DNA of 64,000 nucleotides from Burkholderia glumae LMG 2196 = ATCC 33617 (GTDB lineage: Bacteria; Pseudomonadota; Gammaproteobacteria; Burkholderiales; Burkholderiaceae), in the NCBI RefSeq assembly GCF_000960995.1, contig NZ_CP009435.1, positions 1,922,001-1,986,000 of the forward strand, in the 5' to 3' direction. Positions 16,294 to 25,239 of the stretch are shown here, one piece after another (the first letter of the stretch is position 1; the number at the start of each line of letters is the position of its first letter). The notes beneath the pieces are model-generated. The model did no database searches, was not told the origin of the DNA, and saw only the letters and a list, made by a program, of their open reading frames with translations. The translations under genes were made by a program, and so were the position numbers.

Positions 16294-17319
16294 TCATGCC
16301 GGATGCCAGTGCGAATCGAGTTGCGCGATCCGCGCGGCGCGTTCGGACGCGTCGATGAACGAAGCTTCGAAGCCGTTGCGGATCACGCTGTAGACCTCGC
16401 GTTCGTCGAGGCCGAGCGCCGCGACGGTGGCGAAGTAGTTGTCGTTGACGTAGCCGCCGAAGTAGGCCGGATCGTCGGAATTGATGGTGACGGCCACGCC
16501 GCTGTCGAGCAGCTGCTTCAGCGTGTGCTGGGCCATGTCGTCGAACACGCGCAGCTTCAGGTTCGACAGCGGGCAGACCGTCAAGGCGATGCGCGAGTCG
16601 GCGAGCCGCGCGATCAGCTCGGCGTCCTCGATGCTGCGCACGCCGTGATCGACGCGATCCACCTTGAGCAGGTCGAGCGCCTCGATGACATAGGCGGGCG
16701 GCCCCTCCTCGCCGGCGTGCGCGACCAGCTTCAGGCCGCGTTCGCGAGCCTTGGCGAACACGCGCGCGAACTTCGAGGGCGGGTGGCCGCGCTCGGACGA
16801 ATCGAGGCCGACGCCGATCAGCCGGTGCGAGTACCGCTCGAACAGCGGCAGCGCGGCTTCGTAGGTGGCGAGCGCGTCCTCCTCGGAGAGGTGGCGCAGG
16901 AAGCAGAGGATCAGCCGGCTCGACAGGCCGCGCCGTTCGGCGTCGGCGAGCGCGCGGTCGATGCCGGCCACCACCGTCTCGATCGACACGCCGCGCTCGG
17001 TATGGGTCTGCGGATCGAAGAAGATCTCGGCATGGACCACGTTGTCGGCCAGCGCCCGCTCGACGTAGGCGGCCGTCATGTCGTAGAAGTCCTGCTCGTG
17101 CAGCAGCACGCTCGCGCCGGCGTAGTAGATATCGAGGAACGATTGCAGGTCGGTGAACGCATAGGCCGCGCGCAGCGCCTCGATCGAGTCGTAGGCGAGC
17201 TTCACGCCGTTGCGCTTGGCGAGCTGGAAGATCAGTTCCGGCTCCAGCGAGCCTTCGATGTGGATGTGCAGCTCGGCTTTCGGGGCGAGCGCGATCTTGT
17301 TGCGGAAGTCAGGGGTCAT
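16294..17319 (-). CDS. Adenine (or adenosine) deaminase, adenosine deaminase superfamily
   Basis: A 341-residue zinc amidohydrolase. HxH is at residues 18-20 (KAELHIHIEGSLEPEL), with further active-site segments VAHAGEEGPP, VDHGVRSIEDAEL, LTVCPLSNLKL and NSDDPAYFGGY. Many databases would call this adenosine deaminase. However, the segments FLDIYYAGASVL, FFDPQTHTERG, CFLRHLSEEDA and VGLDSSERGHPPSKF are, as I recall them, characteristic of the short bacterial adenine deaminase subgroup (as in Pseudomonas PA0148), and the neighbours handle free bases. Adenine to hypoxanthine is therefore the more likely reaction. It lies 17 bases downstream of xdhC, in the same operon. The start at 17319 gives MTPDFRNKIALAPKAEL. 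Confidence 0.88.
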   Translation of the reverse strand: MTPDFRNKIALAPKAELHIHIEGSLEPELIFQLAKRNGVKLAYDSIEALRAAYAFTDLQSFLDIYYAGASVLLHEQDFYDMTAAYVERALADNVVHAEIFFDPQTHTERGVSIETVVAGIDRALADAERRGLSSRLILCFLRHLSEEDALATYEAALPLFERYSHRLIGVGLDSSERGHPPSKFARVFAKARERGLKLVAHAGEEGPPAYVIEALDLLKVDRVDHGVRSIEDAELIARLADSRIALTVCPLSNLKLRVFDDMAQHTLKQLLDSGVAVTINSDDPAYFGGYVNDNYFATVAALGLDEREVYSVIRNGFEASFIDASERAARIAQLDSHWHPA

Positions 17320-17336
17320 GGTTGGGTGTCGGTCGG

Positions 17337-18359
17337 TCAGATTTGAGGGGAGGCCGCTGCGCCTTCCGCCCGGGCCGGGGCGGCGTGCGAGTCGACCACC
17401 TGCAGCAGTTGCGCGGCCACCGAGATCGCGATCGTCTCGGGGGCCTTGTCGAGGATGCCTTCCACGCCGATCGGGCAGCGCATCCGCGCGGTCTGCGCGG
17501 GATCGATGCCGCTCGCGGCGAGGCGCTGATCGAACTGGAGGCGCTTGGTGCGCGAGCCGATCATGCCGAAGTAGGCATAGTCGCCGCGGCGCAGGATGTG
17601 CTGGGCCAGCACGAAGTCGAACGCGTGATCGTGCGTCATCACCACGAAGTAGGTGTGCGGCGCCGCTTCGGCGACGGCGAGTTCGGGCGCGTCGCGCGCC
17701 TCCACCGTCAGGTTGCCGATGCCGGCGAGCGCCTCGGCGGGCGGGAACGGCGCGTCGCGCCCGTCGATCCAGCGCACCCGGCATGGCAGCGTCGCGAGCA
17801 CGCGCGTGAGCGCGGCCGCGGCGTGGCTCGCGCCGAACAGCATCACCGCGAAGCTGTGCGGCGCGATCGTCTCGGTCATCAGCGAGACGTCGCCGGTGGA
17901 CCACAGCAGGCAGTCGGCGCGCGTCACGTCGGCCTCGGGCTCGCTCAGCATCACCGGATCGGCCGCCGGGCCGAACGACACGCTGCGCACGGTGGCGTTG
18001 CCGGCGGCCACGCGCTTGGCGAGCGAGGTGATCCAGCCGAGATCGGCGATGTCGAGCCGCTCGAAGCCGAGCGTCACGGCGCCGCCACAGCACTGGCCGA
18101 GGCTGGGGCCGAGCGCCATGCGTTCGAGCCGGCGCGCGTGCGACACGTGCGAGCCGTCCTTCAGCAACTGCCTTGCGATCTCGATCGCCTTCCATTCGAG
18201 ATGGCCGCCGCCGATCGTGTGGCGGGCGGTGTCGCGCGTGACGAGCATCTTGGTGCCGGCCTCGCGCGGCACCGAGCCTTCGGCGCGCGCGACCGTCACG
18301 AGCACGGCCGCTTCGCCGTGTGCGATCAGTTGCTGGGCATCGGTGAGCCAGGTTTGCAT
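17337..18359 (-). CDS. xdhC: Xanthine dehydrogenase accessory protein XdhC
   Basis: A 340-residue cytoplasmic chaperone that binds molybdenum cofactor, promotes its sulfuration and hands it to xanthine dehydrogenase. The N-terminal XdhC/CoxI domain is marked by EGSVPREAGTKMLV and IGGGHLEWKAIEIA, with a Cys pair at LGQCCGGAV. The C-terminal Rossmann-type domain starts near FAVMLFGASHAAAALTRVL and ends with FGMIGSRTKRLQF and CPIGVEGILDKAPETIAISVAAQLL. The ATG at 18359 follows GGAGG by eight bases. It heads the run xdhC, deaminase, permease, guaD. The dehydrogenase subunit genes xdhA and xdhB are not next to it here. Confidence 0.94.
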   Translation of the reverse strand: MQTWLTDAQQLIAHGEAAVLVTVARAEGSVPREAGTKMLVTRDTARHTIGGGHLEWKAIEIARQLLKDGSHVSHARRLERMALGPSLGQCCGGAVTLGFERLDIADLGWITSLAKRVAAGNATVRSVSFGPAADPVMLSEPEADVTRADCLLWSTGDVSLMTETIAPHSFAVMLFGASHAAAALTRVLATLPCRVRWIDGRDAPFPPAEALAGIGNLTVEARDAPELAVAEAAPHTYFVVMTHDHAFDFVLAQHILRRGDYAYFGMIGSRTKRLQFDQRLAASGIDPAQTARMRCPIGVEGILDKAPETIAISVAAQLLQVVDSHAAPARAEGAAASPQI

Positions 18360-18937
18360 GGGTTCGCCTCCGCGCTCAGTACGCCGCGGCCGCGTGGGCG
18401 GCGGGCGGCAGGCAGAGTGAGCGGGCGCGCGGCACGCGGGCCGGCGCTGCCCGCGCGCCGCGGCGCGCGCGCGGTGCGGCAAGTCGAGGCGCGGTGCGCA
18501 CGACGGACATGGCGCCACGGGGGCGGATACGGATGGTTTGCGTTGTCATGGTTCAACCAACAGGACATTGCGGATCGGGCGCGCGTTACGCAGGGCCAAC
18601 CGGCCCGTCGCGCACGTAGATCGCCATCCGTTTTTCAAGATAGCACCGTCAATTTCCGGAAATATTTATCCGGACTGATGCGGGCTATTCGGTGGCGATC
18701 ATGTCGATCGTAGTACGACGCGCGCGAAAGCGTCGGCGACGGCGCGGGCCGAGCCGCCGGACGGGCCCTGGCGGCGGTGCGGTAAGCCGGCTGCCGCGCG
18801 GCGCGCCGGGGCTCGGGGGTGGCTGCCGCGCGAGACCGCGGCGGCGCGCGGCGGAGGAAGGACGGGCGGCGGGGCGCGCAGGCGATGCGGCGCCAGGCGC
18901 GCCCCGCCGCGCGGCGGAAAGCCTGCCGCGGTCGGGC
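18360..18937. other. Intergenic region upstream of xdhC
   Basis: A 578-base stretch without a convincing gene. A minus-strand frame overlapping xdhC and extending to 18568 is compositionally biased (Arg/Ala/Pro-rich) and looks spurious. A perfect 10-base palindrome TTTCCGGAAA (18653-18662) next to a TTGACG hexamer on the minus strand (complement of 18647-18652) may be part of the purine-operon control region. Nothing here resembles xdhA or xdhB remnants. Confidence 0.35.
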
Positions 18938-19444
18938 TCAGATCGGGCGGCGCTTGCGCAGCAGGCTCGCGCCGACCAGCACGGCGATCAGCACGAAACC
19001 GATCAGCGCCCAGCCCGGCAGCAGGATGCCGAGGATCGGCGGATAGACGGTCTCGCAGAGGCCGCCGACCTTGAACACGCTCGGTAGCCACTGCGCGGGC
19101 GGCAGGCTGTCGACGATCGGCTGCAGGGCGTCGAACCCGCAGCTGAAGCCCGGGTGCAGCTGGACCTGCAGGTGGCGCGCGGCGGCGGCGGCGCCGCCGA
19201 GCGCCGAGATCACGATCAGCAGTTCGATCACGGCCAGGCTGCGGCGGCTGCGCAGGCCGGTGCCGAGAAACGCGAAGATCGCGATCAGCGCGAAGAAATA
19301 GCGCTGGATGATGCAGAGCGGGCACGGGTCCTCGCCCTTCGCGAGCTGCAGGTACATGGCCCCGGCCAGCAGGCCGACGCAGACGACGCCGAGCAGCGTC
19401 AGGAGGCGGCGCTCGTGGCGCGGCGACAGCGAGAAGTCGTTCAT
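18938..19444 (-). CDS. dsbB: Disulfide bond formation protein B
   Basis: A 168-residue inner-membrane protein that reoxidises periplasmic DsbA and passes electrons to quinone. Four membrane spans are predicted. The first redox pair is Cys41 and Cys44 (CPLC) and the second Cys102 and Cys130, matching the two periplasmic loops of DsbB. IIQRYFF after the CPLC motif carries the conserved Arg that contacts quinone. The length is typical. It is separated from xdhC by more than 570 bases and from the amidase gene by about 150, so it is probably its own unit. Confidence 0.96.
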   Translation of the reverse strand: MNDFSLSPRHERRLLTLLGVVCVGLLAGAMYLQLAKGEDPCPLCIIQRYFFALIAIFAFLGTGLRSRRSLAVIELLIVISALGGAAAAARHLQVQLHPGFSCGFDALQPIVDSLPPAQWLPSVFKVGGLCETVYPPILGILLPGWALIGFVLIAVLVGASLLRKRRPI

Positions 19445-19595
19445 CGGTGGTCGGTCCCGAAAATGGAGTCGTCGGATTTTAGCGCGAACCCGGCGGCGAC
19501 TTCGCGCACGTCGGCCAACCGGGCCGGCGCTCGCCGGGTGGCAGGCGCCGCGCCGTGCGGCGGATGGCCGGCAACTGCCGCGCGCCGCGGGCCGG

Positions 19596-20972
19596 TCAGC
19601 GGCTCGTCGCGAGCACCGCCTCGATCGACTGGCCGATGGCGAGCAGCGTGTCGTCGCGATGGGGCGCGGCCGCGATCATCAGGCCGACCGGTGCGCCGTC
19701 GCGCTGATGGCATGGTACCGACAGCGCGCAGGCGTCGAGGAAGTTGAACGCGCTCGGATTGCGCAGGATCAGCGCGTTGGTGCGCGCGAACGCGTCGTCG
19801 TCGCGTTCGAGTTCGGCCAGGCGCGGCGGCACCACCGGCACGGTCGGCGCGAGCACCGCGTCCACGCTCGGCCAGAGCGTGCGCTCGGCCTCGTCGAGCA
19901 TGGCCGCGCGGGCGGCGAGCAGATCGAGATAATCGGCAGCCGTGGCGGGCTGGCCCTTCATGATGCGCGCCAGCACGCGCGGATCGTAGGTGTCGCGGCG
20001 GCGCTCGAGCAAGGGCCGGTGCCAGGCGTAGGCCTCGATCGGCGAGAAGCCGAAGCGGTTGATATCGTCGAGCCGCTCGAGCGGGGCGAAGCGCAGGTCG
20101 GACAGGATTGCGCCGGCCGCCGCCAGACGTTCGAGCGCGGCGCTGAACGCCGCCGTCACCTCGGCGTCCATGCCGTCCGTCACATAGTGATCGAGCACGC
20201 CGAGCCGCACGCCTTCGAGCGGCCGCATGGCCGGCACGCGCGGCGCGAGCCCGGCCAGAATCCGGTCCACCAGCGCGCAGCAGGCCACCGACACGCCGAT
20301 CGGGCCGAACGAGTCGAGCGTCGACGATAGCGGTACGCCGCCGTCCTTCGGCACCCGGCTCGCAGTCGGCTTGAAGCCGGTCAGCCCGCACAGCGCGGCC
20401 GGAATCCGCAGCGAGCCGCCGGTGTCGGTGCCGAGTGCGGCGGCCGCCATGCCGTCGGCCACCGAAACGGCGGCACCCGACGATGAGCCGCCGGCCACGC
20501 GCGCGTCGCCCGCCACCGCGCGCCGGTAAGGCGAGCGCGGCGTGCCGTAGTGCGGGTTCAGGCCGAGCCCGGAGAACGCGAATTCGCTCATGTTGGTGCG
20601 CCCGACCAGCACCGCGCCGGCCCGGCGCAGCCGTGCCACCGCCGGCGCGTCGGCCGCCGCCGGCGGCGCGTCGGCGAGCGCGCGCGAGCCGGCCCGCGTG
20701 ACCTGGCCGGCGATGTCGAACAGGTCCTTGACCGACACCGGGATGCCGGCCAGCGGCGACAGCACCGTGCCGGCCGCGCGCAGGCGGTCGTGCGCGTCGG
20801 CCGTCGCGCGGGCCGCGTCGGCGTCGACGGCGGTGAACGCGACCGCACCCTGGCCGTCGGGCGCCGCGATGCGGTCGAGCGCGGCGTCGACGAGCGCGCG
20901 GCTGGTCGTGCGGCCGGCCGCGAGATCGGCGGCCAGCGTGGCGAGCGGGGGGAAGGGGGCGAAAGCGGTCAT
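19596..20972 (-). CDS. Amidase, amidase-signature family
   Basis: A 458-residue hydrolase of amides or amide-like bonds. The Ser-cisSer-Lys triad is visible: Lys82 in GIPVSVKDLFDIAG, the cis-Ser in AGGSSSGAA (about 163-165), and the nucleophile Ser187 in GTDTGGSLRIPA. The family is broad (indoleacetamide hydrolase, urea amidolyase-like, GatA-like), so the substrate is open. It is not part of a gatCAB cluster. The ATG at 20972 begins MTAFAPFPPLATLAADL; an earlier Met would add about 23 residues of poor character. Isolated between dsbB and a divergent hydrolase gene. Confidence 0.9.
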   Translation of the reverse strand: MTAFAPFPPLATLAADLAAGRTTSRALVDAALDRIAAPDGQGAVAFTAVDADAARATADAHDRLRAAGTVLSPLAGIPVSVKDLFDIAGQVTRAGSRALADAPPAAADAPAVARLRRAGAVLVGRTNMSEFAFSGLGLNPHYGTPRSPYRRAVAGDARVAGGSSSGAAVSVADGMAAAALGTDTGGSLRIPAALCGLTGFKPTASRVPKDGGVPLSSTLDSFGPIGVSVACCALVDRILAGLAPRVPAMRPLEGVRLGVLDHYVTDGMDAEVTAAFSAALERLAAAGAILSDLRFAPLERLDDINRFGFSPIEAYAWHRPLLERRRDTYDPRVLARIMKGQPATAADYLDLLAARAAMLDEAERTLWPSVDAVLAPTVPVVPPRLAELERDDDAFARTNALILRNPSAFNFLDACALSVPCHQRDGAPVGLMIAAAPHRDDTLLAIGQSIEAVLATSR

Positions 20973-21241
20973 GGCGGCGTCGGGGCGAGAGCAGGCGAAG
21001 GGTGGGGCGTCGGCTGGCGTCGCGTGGCTTGCGCGGCGTGCCGGCTCGCAGGCTGTCGATGGTAGGGGGATCGATCGCGGGCGTCCAGCCCGCGCTCCGG
21101 CCCGCTTCGCGCGGGCGGGAGGAGGTTCCGCCGGCCGTTGCAACAATGTTGCGGAATGTGAGCCGGTTTGCCGCTGATCCTTTACTGACGGATAATGAAT
21201 CTTCGTCGAACATTCGCGTGACAGACGCGCCAGCCATCGTC

Positions 21242-22534
21242 ATGAGCGAAAAAAAGCCTCCTGCCCCGTCTTCCGGCGCTCATCCGGATTCCACCACGGC
21301 CACCGACATGGTCGATTCGATTGCGGCCTCCACGCCTGCGCCCGAGCCGCCGCCGCTGTCTCCGGCCGTGTTCGCTGCGCAGGTTCCGGCAGCGCAGGAC
21401 GTGGCCGTCGAACCGGCCTTCGTACCCGCCGACCCGCTCGCAGCCACCTTGCCCGAAACGTCCGCCGCAGCGGCGTCGGGCGGCGCCGTCCAGCCGGCCG
21501 CCGATATCGCCGGGATTGCCGCCGTGGCGGGCGCGGCCGCTGCGGTATCGGCCGCTGCCGGCCAGGCCCGCGCCGGCTCGCCGCCGCCGGGTTTCGGCGC
21601 CGCTCCCGATTTCGAAACCACCCGCCCGCCGCCTGCCTCGGCGCAGCCGGCCCCGCCCGCCTACCTGAAGCGCAGCGACACGCCGTGGTCGGTGTTCGGC
21701 CGCATCGTCGCCGCGCGCGCGCGGCGGCTGTTCGACCGCGCCGGCCAGCGGATCACGCAGCGCACGCTGCGCATCGGCGTCTCGGCCCGGATCTTCCATC
21801 CCGAGCCCGGCGCGAGCGGCCTGCGCGGCAAGACCCTGCAGTACCTCGAGGAATCGATCGCGCACTGGGTGATGTCGCGCGACGTGCTCGTGTTCATGAT
21901 CCCGACCGTCGGCCACCAGGGCATGCTGCACCCGAGCAACATCCGGCTGCGCGATTACGCCAAGCACCTGGACGGGCTGCTGCTGCAGGGCGGGGCCGAC
22001 GTCTCGCCGCAGACCTACGCGGTGTCGGACGCGCGCCCCGAATGGCCGGGAGACCGCGTGCGCGACATGTACGAGCTCGAGCTGCTGCACGAGTTCGTCG
22101 AGTCCGGCAAACCGGTGCTCGGCGTCTGCCGCGGCTGCCAGCTGATCAACGTGGCGTTCGGCGGGTCGCTCTACCAGGACATCGCCACCGACGTGCCGAC
22201 GGCCGGCGTCCATGTCAGCGAGCATTACGACCAGCACCGTCACGCGATTCGCTTTCCCGACAACTCGACGCTCGCGAACATGTTCCCGGGCCGCCGCGAG
22301 GCGATCGTCAACTCGATTCACCACCAGGCGATCCGCGATCTCGGCCGCGACCTGAACATCGAGGCCGTGTCGGCCGAGGACGGCATCATCGAGAGCATTC
22401 GCTATCGCCGCGCGCCGTTCGTGGTGGGCGTGCAGTGGCATCCGGAGTTTCATCGCGCGGGCGGCGCCGAGCTGCTCGACTGCACGCCGTTGCTCGACAC
22501 TTTCCTGCGCGCCGCGCGCGAGACGCGGCTGTAA
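21242..22534 (+). CDS. Peptidase C26 / gamma-glutamyl-GABA hydrolase-like protein with long disordered N-terminus
   Basis: A 430-residue protein. The first 150 or so residues are a low-complexity Ala/Pro/Ser region (for example PAPEPPPLSPAVFAAQ), probably disordered. The rest is a class I glutamine amidotransferase-like fold of the PuuD type: GLLLQGGADVSPQTY, the nucleophile Cys in VLGVCRGCQLINVAFGGSLYQD, and the His-Glu pair in VGVQWHPEFH. PuuD hydrolyses gamma-glutamyl-GABA in putrescine use; without other puu genes nearby, the substrate here is uncertain. The start is uncertain as well: ATG 21242 lacks a good ribosome site, and other in-frame starts exist up to 21100. Confidence 0.85.
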   Translation: MSEKKPPAPSSGAHPDSTTATDMVDSIAASTPAPEPPPLSPAVFAAQVPAAQDVAVEPAFVPADPLAATLPETSAAAASGGAVQPAADIAGIAAVAGAAAAVSAAAGQARAGSPPPGFGAAPDFETTRPPPASAQPAPPAYLKRSDTPWSVFGRIVAARARRLFDRAGQRITQRTLRIGVSARIFHPEPGASGLRGKTLQYLEESIAHWVMSRDVLVFMIPTVGHQGMLHPSNIRLRDYAKHLDGLLLQGGADVSPQTYAVSDARPEWPGDRVRDMYELELLHEFVESGKPVLGVCRGCQLINVAFGGSLYQDIATDVPTAGVHVSEHYDQHRHAIRFPDNSTLANMFPGRREAIVNSIHHQAIRDLGRDLNIEAVSAEDGIIESIRYRRAPFVVGVQWHPEFHRAGGAELLDCTPLLDTFLRAARETRL

Positions 22535-22670
22535 CGGCGTAGCGCGTGGCGGCATGCCGCCTTGCCGGGTTCCACTGCGGCAATCTGCCGGCCGACCCGC
22601 ATTCGCGGGCGGCCGGCACGCGATTTGGGCGATAATCGCGCGTTCTCTCTCGTCATTTAGGAGCTTCAGC

Positions 22671-23486
22671 TTGAGCACGCGCAGCAGAATTGCCCGCTTC
22701 ATCGGACAGGCGCTGCCGGGCGCCGCGCTGGCCGCGTTCGCGATCTGCGGCGTCCATGCGCCGGCCGCCGAAGCCGGCGTGACGGCCGGCGCCGCCCCCG
22801 CTGGGGCCACCGTGCCGCCGGCGCCGCCCCGGCCCGCGGCCGATCGCCCGGCCGCCGCCGATATGGCGCCGCTGCCCGATTCCGTGCCGCCCGTGGCCGG
22901 CACGCGTCCCGACGTCACCACGCTGACGCCCGGCGAGGGCGCCGGCCCGGGCGGGACCTCGCCGCTTGCCGCCGACGACGCGCAGGGCAGCGTGGCCGAG
23001 CTGATGGGGATGCTGCGTGATCACCAGCTGACGGAGCTGCGCACGACCTACAACGGCAGCTACGGCGCGAGCCTGTTGTTCTATCCACGAGAAATGACCT
23101 ATTACGTCGCGCTGTTCCAGGACAAGCACTTCTGGCGCGTGGTCAAGTCTCAGGAGCGCCCGCGCGCGGAGATGATCTACCAGAACTTCGTCGACCAGAC
23201 GGTCCAGCTGTCCGACATCGAGCTGCGACGTACCGAGCTGGCCGCCCAGAAGCAGTTTCTCGAACGCGTGATCGGCCTGTCCGAGGATCGGGCGAAGCGC
23301 CTGCGCGCCGATCTCGAGATCGCCCGCGAGCAGCAGGCGCAGATCGAGGCGCGGCAGCGGGCGGCGCAGGATCAGGCCCGGGCGCTCGCGGTCGAGCAGC
23401 GCGCTGCGGCGGCCCAACTGCACGAACTGCAGCGTCGCGTGCAGCGGCTGCAGCAAGAGAACGGGCTCGGGCCGGACGCGCCGTGA
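22671..23486 (+). CDS. DUF2968 family exported protein
   Basis: A 271-residue protein starting at TTG, which has AGGAG eight bases upstream; no better ATG is in frame. A signal peptide precedes a cut near HAPAAEA|G, then a Pro/Ala-rich linker. The conserved DUF2968 part begins at AELMGMLRDHQLTELRTTYNG, includes LLFYPREMTYYVALFQDKHFWRVVKSQ, and ends in a long coiled coil (about residues 185-265, rich in Gln, Arg and Glu). The family is largely restricted to Burkholderiales and has no known function; cell-envelope location is inferred from the signal. Confidence 0.85.
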   Translation: MSTRSRIARFIGQALPGAALAAFAICGVHAPAAEAGVTAGAAPAGATVPPAPPRPAADRPAAADMAPLPDSVPPVAGTRPDVTTLTPGEGAGPGGTSPLAADDAQGSVAELMGMLRDHQLTELRTTYNGSYGASLLFYPREMTYYVALFQDKHFWRVVKSQERPRAEMIYQNFVDQTVQLSDIELRRTELAAQKQFLERVIGLSEDRAKRLRADLEIAREQQAQIEARQRAAQDQARALAVEQRAAAAQLHELQRRVQRLQQENGLGPDAP

Positions 23487-23757
23487 CGCAGCGGTGAGGC
23501 TGACGATCCGGTTTCACACGCGCCACGAGCCACCTGTTTCGTAAGCATTACGAAAGCTTTACCGCGCCCCTCATCACTTCCCCGCATACTCCACTGCGGC
23601 GTTTTGCGCGACACTGCGGTACAGTCGCGGGATGCCGGCCGGCCGCGCGGCGACGCCCGCCGCGCGGCGCGGTGCCGGTCCGCTACCGCATTCGGCCGCC
23701 GTGCCAGCTTCGGTCGCATCGCGACGGCGCACGGCCCACGCTCTATCGAGATCAATC

Positions 23758-25056
23758 ATGTCAACTGCGACTCACACGCACGCCACTCAGGAATCCAAGG
23801 CCCGCTCCGTATTCCGCGTGGTCAGCGGCAACTTCCTGGAAATGTACGATTTCATGGTCTACGGCTATTACGCCTCGGCGATCGCCAAGACCTACTTTCC
23901 GAACGGCGACGCGTTCGCCTCGCTGATGCTGTCGCTGTCGGTGTTCGGCGCCGGCTTCCTGGTGCGCCCGATCGGCGCGATCGTGCTCGGCGCGTACATC
24001 GACCACCACGGCCGCCGCAAGGGGCTGATCCTCACGCTGAGCCTGATGGCGCTCGGCACGCTGGCGGTCGCGACCGTGCCCGGCTACGCGACCATCGGCG
24101 TGGTCGCGCCGATCATCGTGCTGCTCGGGCGGCTGTTGCAGGGCTTTTCGGCCGGGGTCGAGCTGGGCGGCGTGTCGGTCTACCTGTCGGAGATCGCGAC
24201 GAAGGGCAACAAGGGCTTCTATACGTCGTGGCAGTCGGGCAGCCAGCAGGTGGCGGTGGTGTTCGCGGCGCTGGTGGGAGTGCTGCTGCACAGCGCGCTG
24301 CCGGTCGAGCAGATGACGGCCTGGGGCTGGCGCGTGCCGTTCCTGATCGGCTGCCTGATCGTGCCGTTCCTGTTCCTGATCCGCCGCTCGCTGAGGGAAA
24401 CCGACGAGTTTCTCGCCAAGCGCCACCGTCCGAGCATGGGCGAGATCATGCGGTCGATGGTGCAGAACTGGGGCGTCGTGCTGGCCGGGATGGGCATGGT
24501 GATCATGACCACCGTGTCGTTCTACATGATCACGGCCTACACGCCGACCTTCGGCAAGGAAGAACTGCACTTGTCGGCTGTCGACGCGCTCGTCGTGACG
24601 GTCTGCGTCGGCCTGTCGAACCTGTTCTGGCTGCCGCTGTCGGGCAGCGTGTCGGACCGCATCGGCCGCCGGCCGGTGCTGATCACCTTCACCGTGCTGA
24701 CGCTGCTGACCGCCTATCCGGCCGTGCAGTGGCTGGTGGCCGAGCCGTCGTTCGCGCGCCTGCTGACCGTGGAGCTGTGGCTGTCGTTCCTGTACGGCTC
24801 GTACAACGGCGCGATGGTGGTCGCGCTGACCGAGGTGATGCCGGCCGACGTGCGCACCGCCGGCTTCTCGCTCGCCTACAGTCTCGCCACGACGATCGGC
24901 GGCTTCACGCCGGCGATCTCGACGCTGCTGATCCACGAGACCCACAACAAGGCGGCGCCTGGGCTCTGGCTCGGCGTGGCGGCGATCTGCGGGCTGATCG
25001 CGACGCTGGTGCTGTACCGCACGCCGGAGGCGCGCCGGCAGTACAAGGGGGTCTGA
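23758..25056 (+). CDS. MFS transporter, citrate/tricarballylate-proton symporter type
   Basis: A 432-residue inner-membrane protein with 12 predicted spans. Motif A appears twice (IDHHGRRKGLIL after span 2 and VSDRIGRRPVL after span 8), as in the metabolite-H+ symporter branch. NFLEMYDFMVYGYYASAIAKTYFP at the start and QGFSAGVELGGVSVYLSEIA in span 4-5 are typical of the citrate (CitA), tricarballylate (TcuC) and related organic-acid carriers. Substrate is therefore a di- or tricarboxylate by family, not proved. The ATG at 23758 starts MSTATHTHATQ; no strong ribosome site is seen. A terminator follows at 25092-25115. Confidence 0.88.
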   Translation: MSTATHTHATQESKARSVFRVVSGNFLEMYDFMVYGYYASAIAKTYFPNGDAFASLMLSLSVFGAGFLVRPIGAIVLGAYIDHHGRRKGLILTLSLMALGTLAVATVPGYATIGVVAPIIVLLGRLLQGFSAGVELGGVSVYLSEIATKGNKGFYTSWQSGSQQVAVVFAALVGVLLHSALPVEQMTAWGWRVPFLIGCLIVPFLFLIRRSLRETDEFLAKRHRPSMGEIMRSMVQNWGVVLAGMGMVIMTTVSFYMITAYTPTFGKEELHLSAVDALVVTVCVGLSNLFWLPLSGSVSDRIGRRPVLITFTVLTLLTAYPAVQWLVAEPSFARLLTVELWLSFLYGSYNGAMVVALTEVMPADVRTAGFSLAYSLATTIGGFTPAISTLLIHETHNKAAPGLWLGVAAICGLIATLVLYRTPEARRQYKGV

Positions 25057-25091
25057 GGGCGCCGCGGTGTGCCGTGAGGGCATGTGGAACA

Positions 25092-25115
25092 GGGGGCGCC
25101 GCAGCGCTCCCTTTT
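25092..25115 (+). terminator. Rho-independent terminator after the MFS gene
   Basis: An 8-bp stem GGGGGCGC/GCGCTCCC (one G-U pair; 25092-25099 and 25104-25111) with loop CGCA, followed by four T. Confidence 0.7.
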
Positions 25116-25239
25116 CGTTTCGAGACGGGCGGCGAGGTTGCCCGTCGCGCGCGTGCAGGGGAAGGCCTGACCCGATCGCGCGAGTCGAGCGGCTGCCTGG
25201 GGCTGGCGGTGCGTTCTGGCCGGAACCAGCCGGCCGGAA

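Noticed and set aside
18326..18568. Minus-strand frame overlapping the xdhC start
   Set aside because: Arg/Ala/Pro-rich, overlaps xdhC in another frame and has no ribosome site; a GC-driven shadow.
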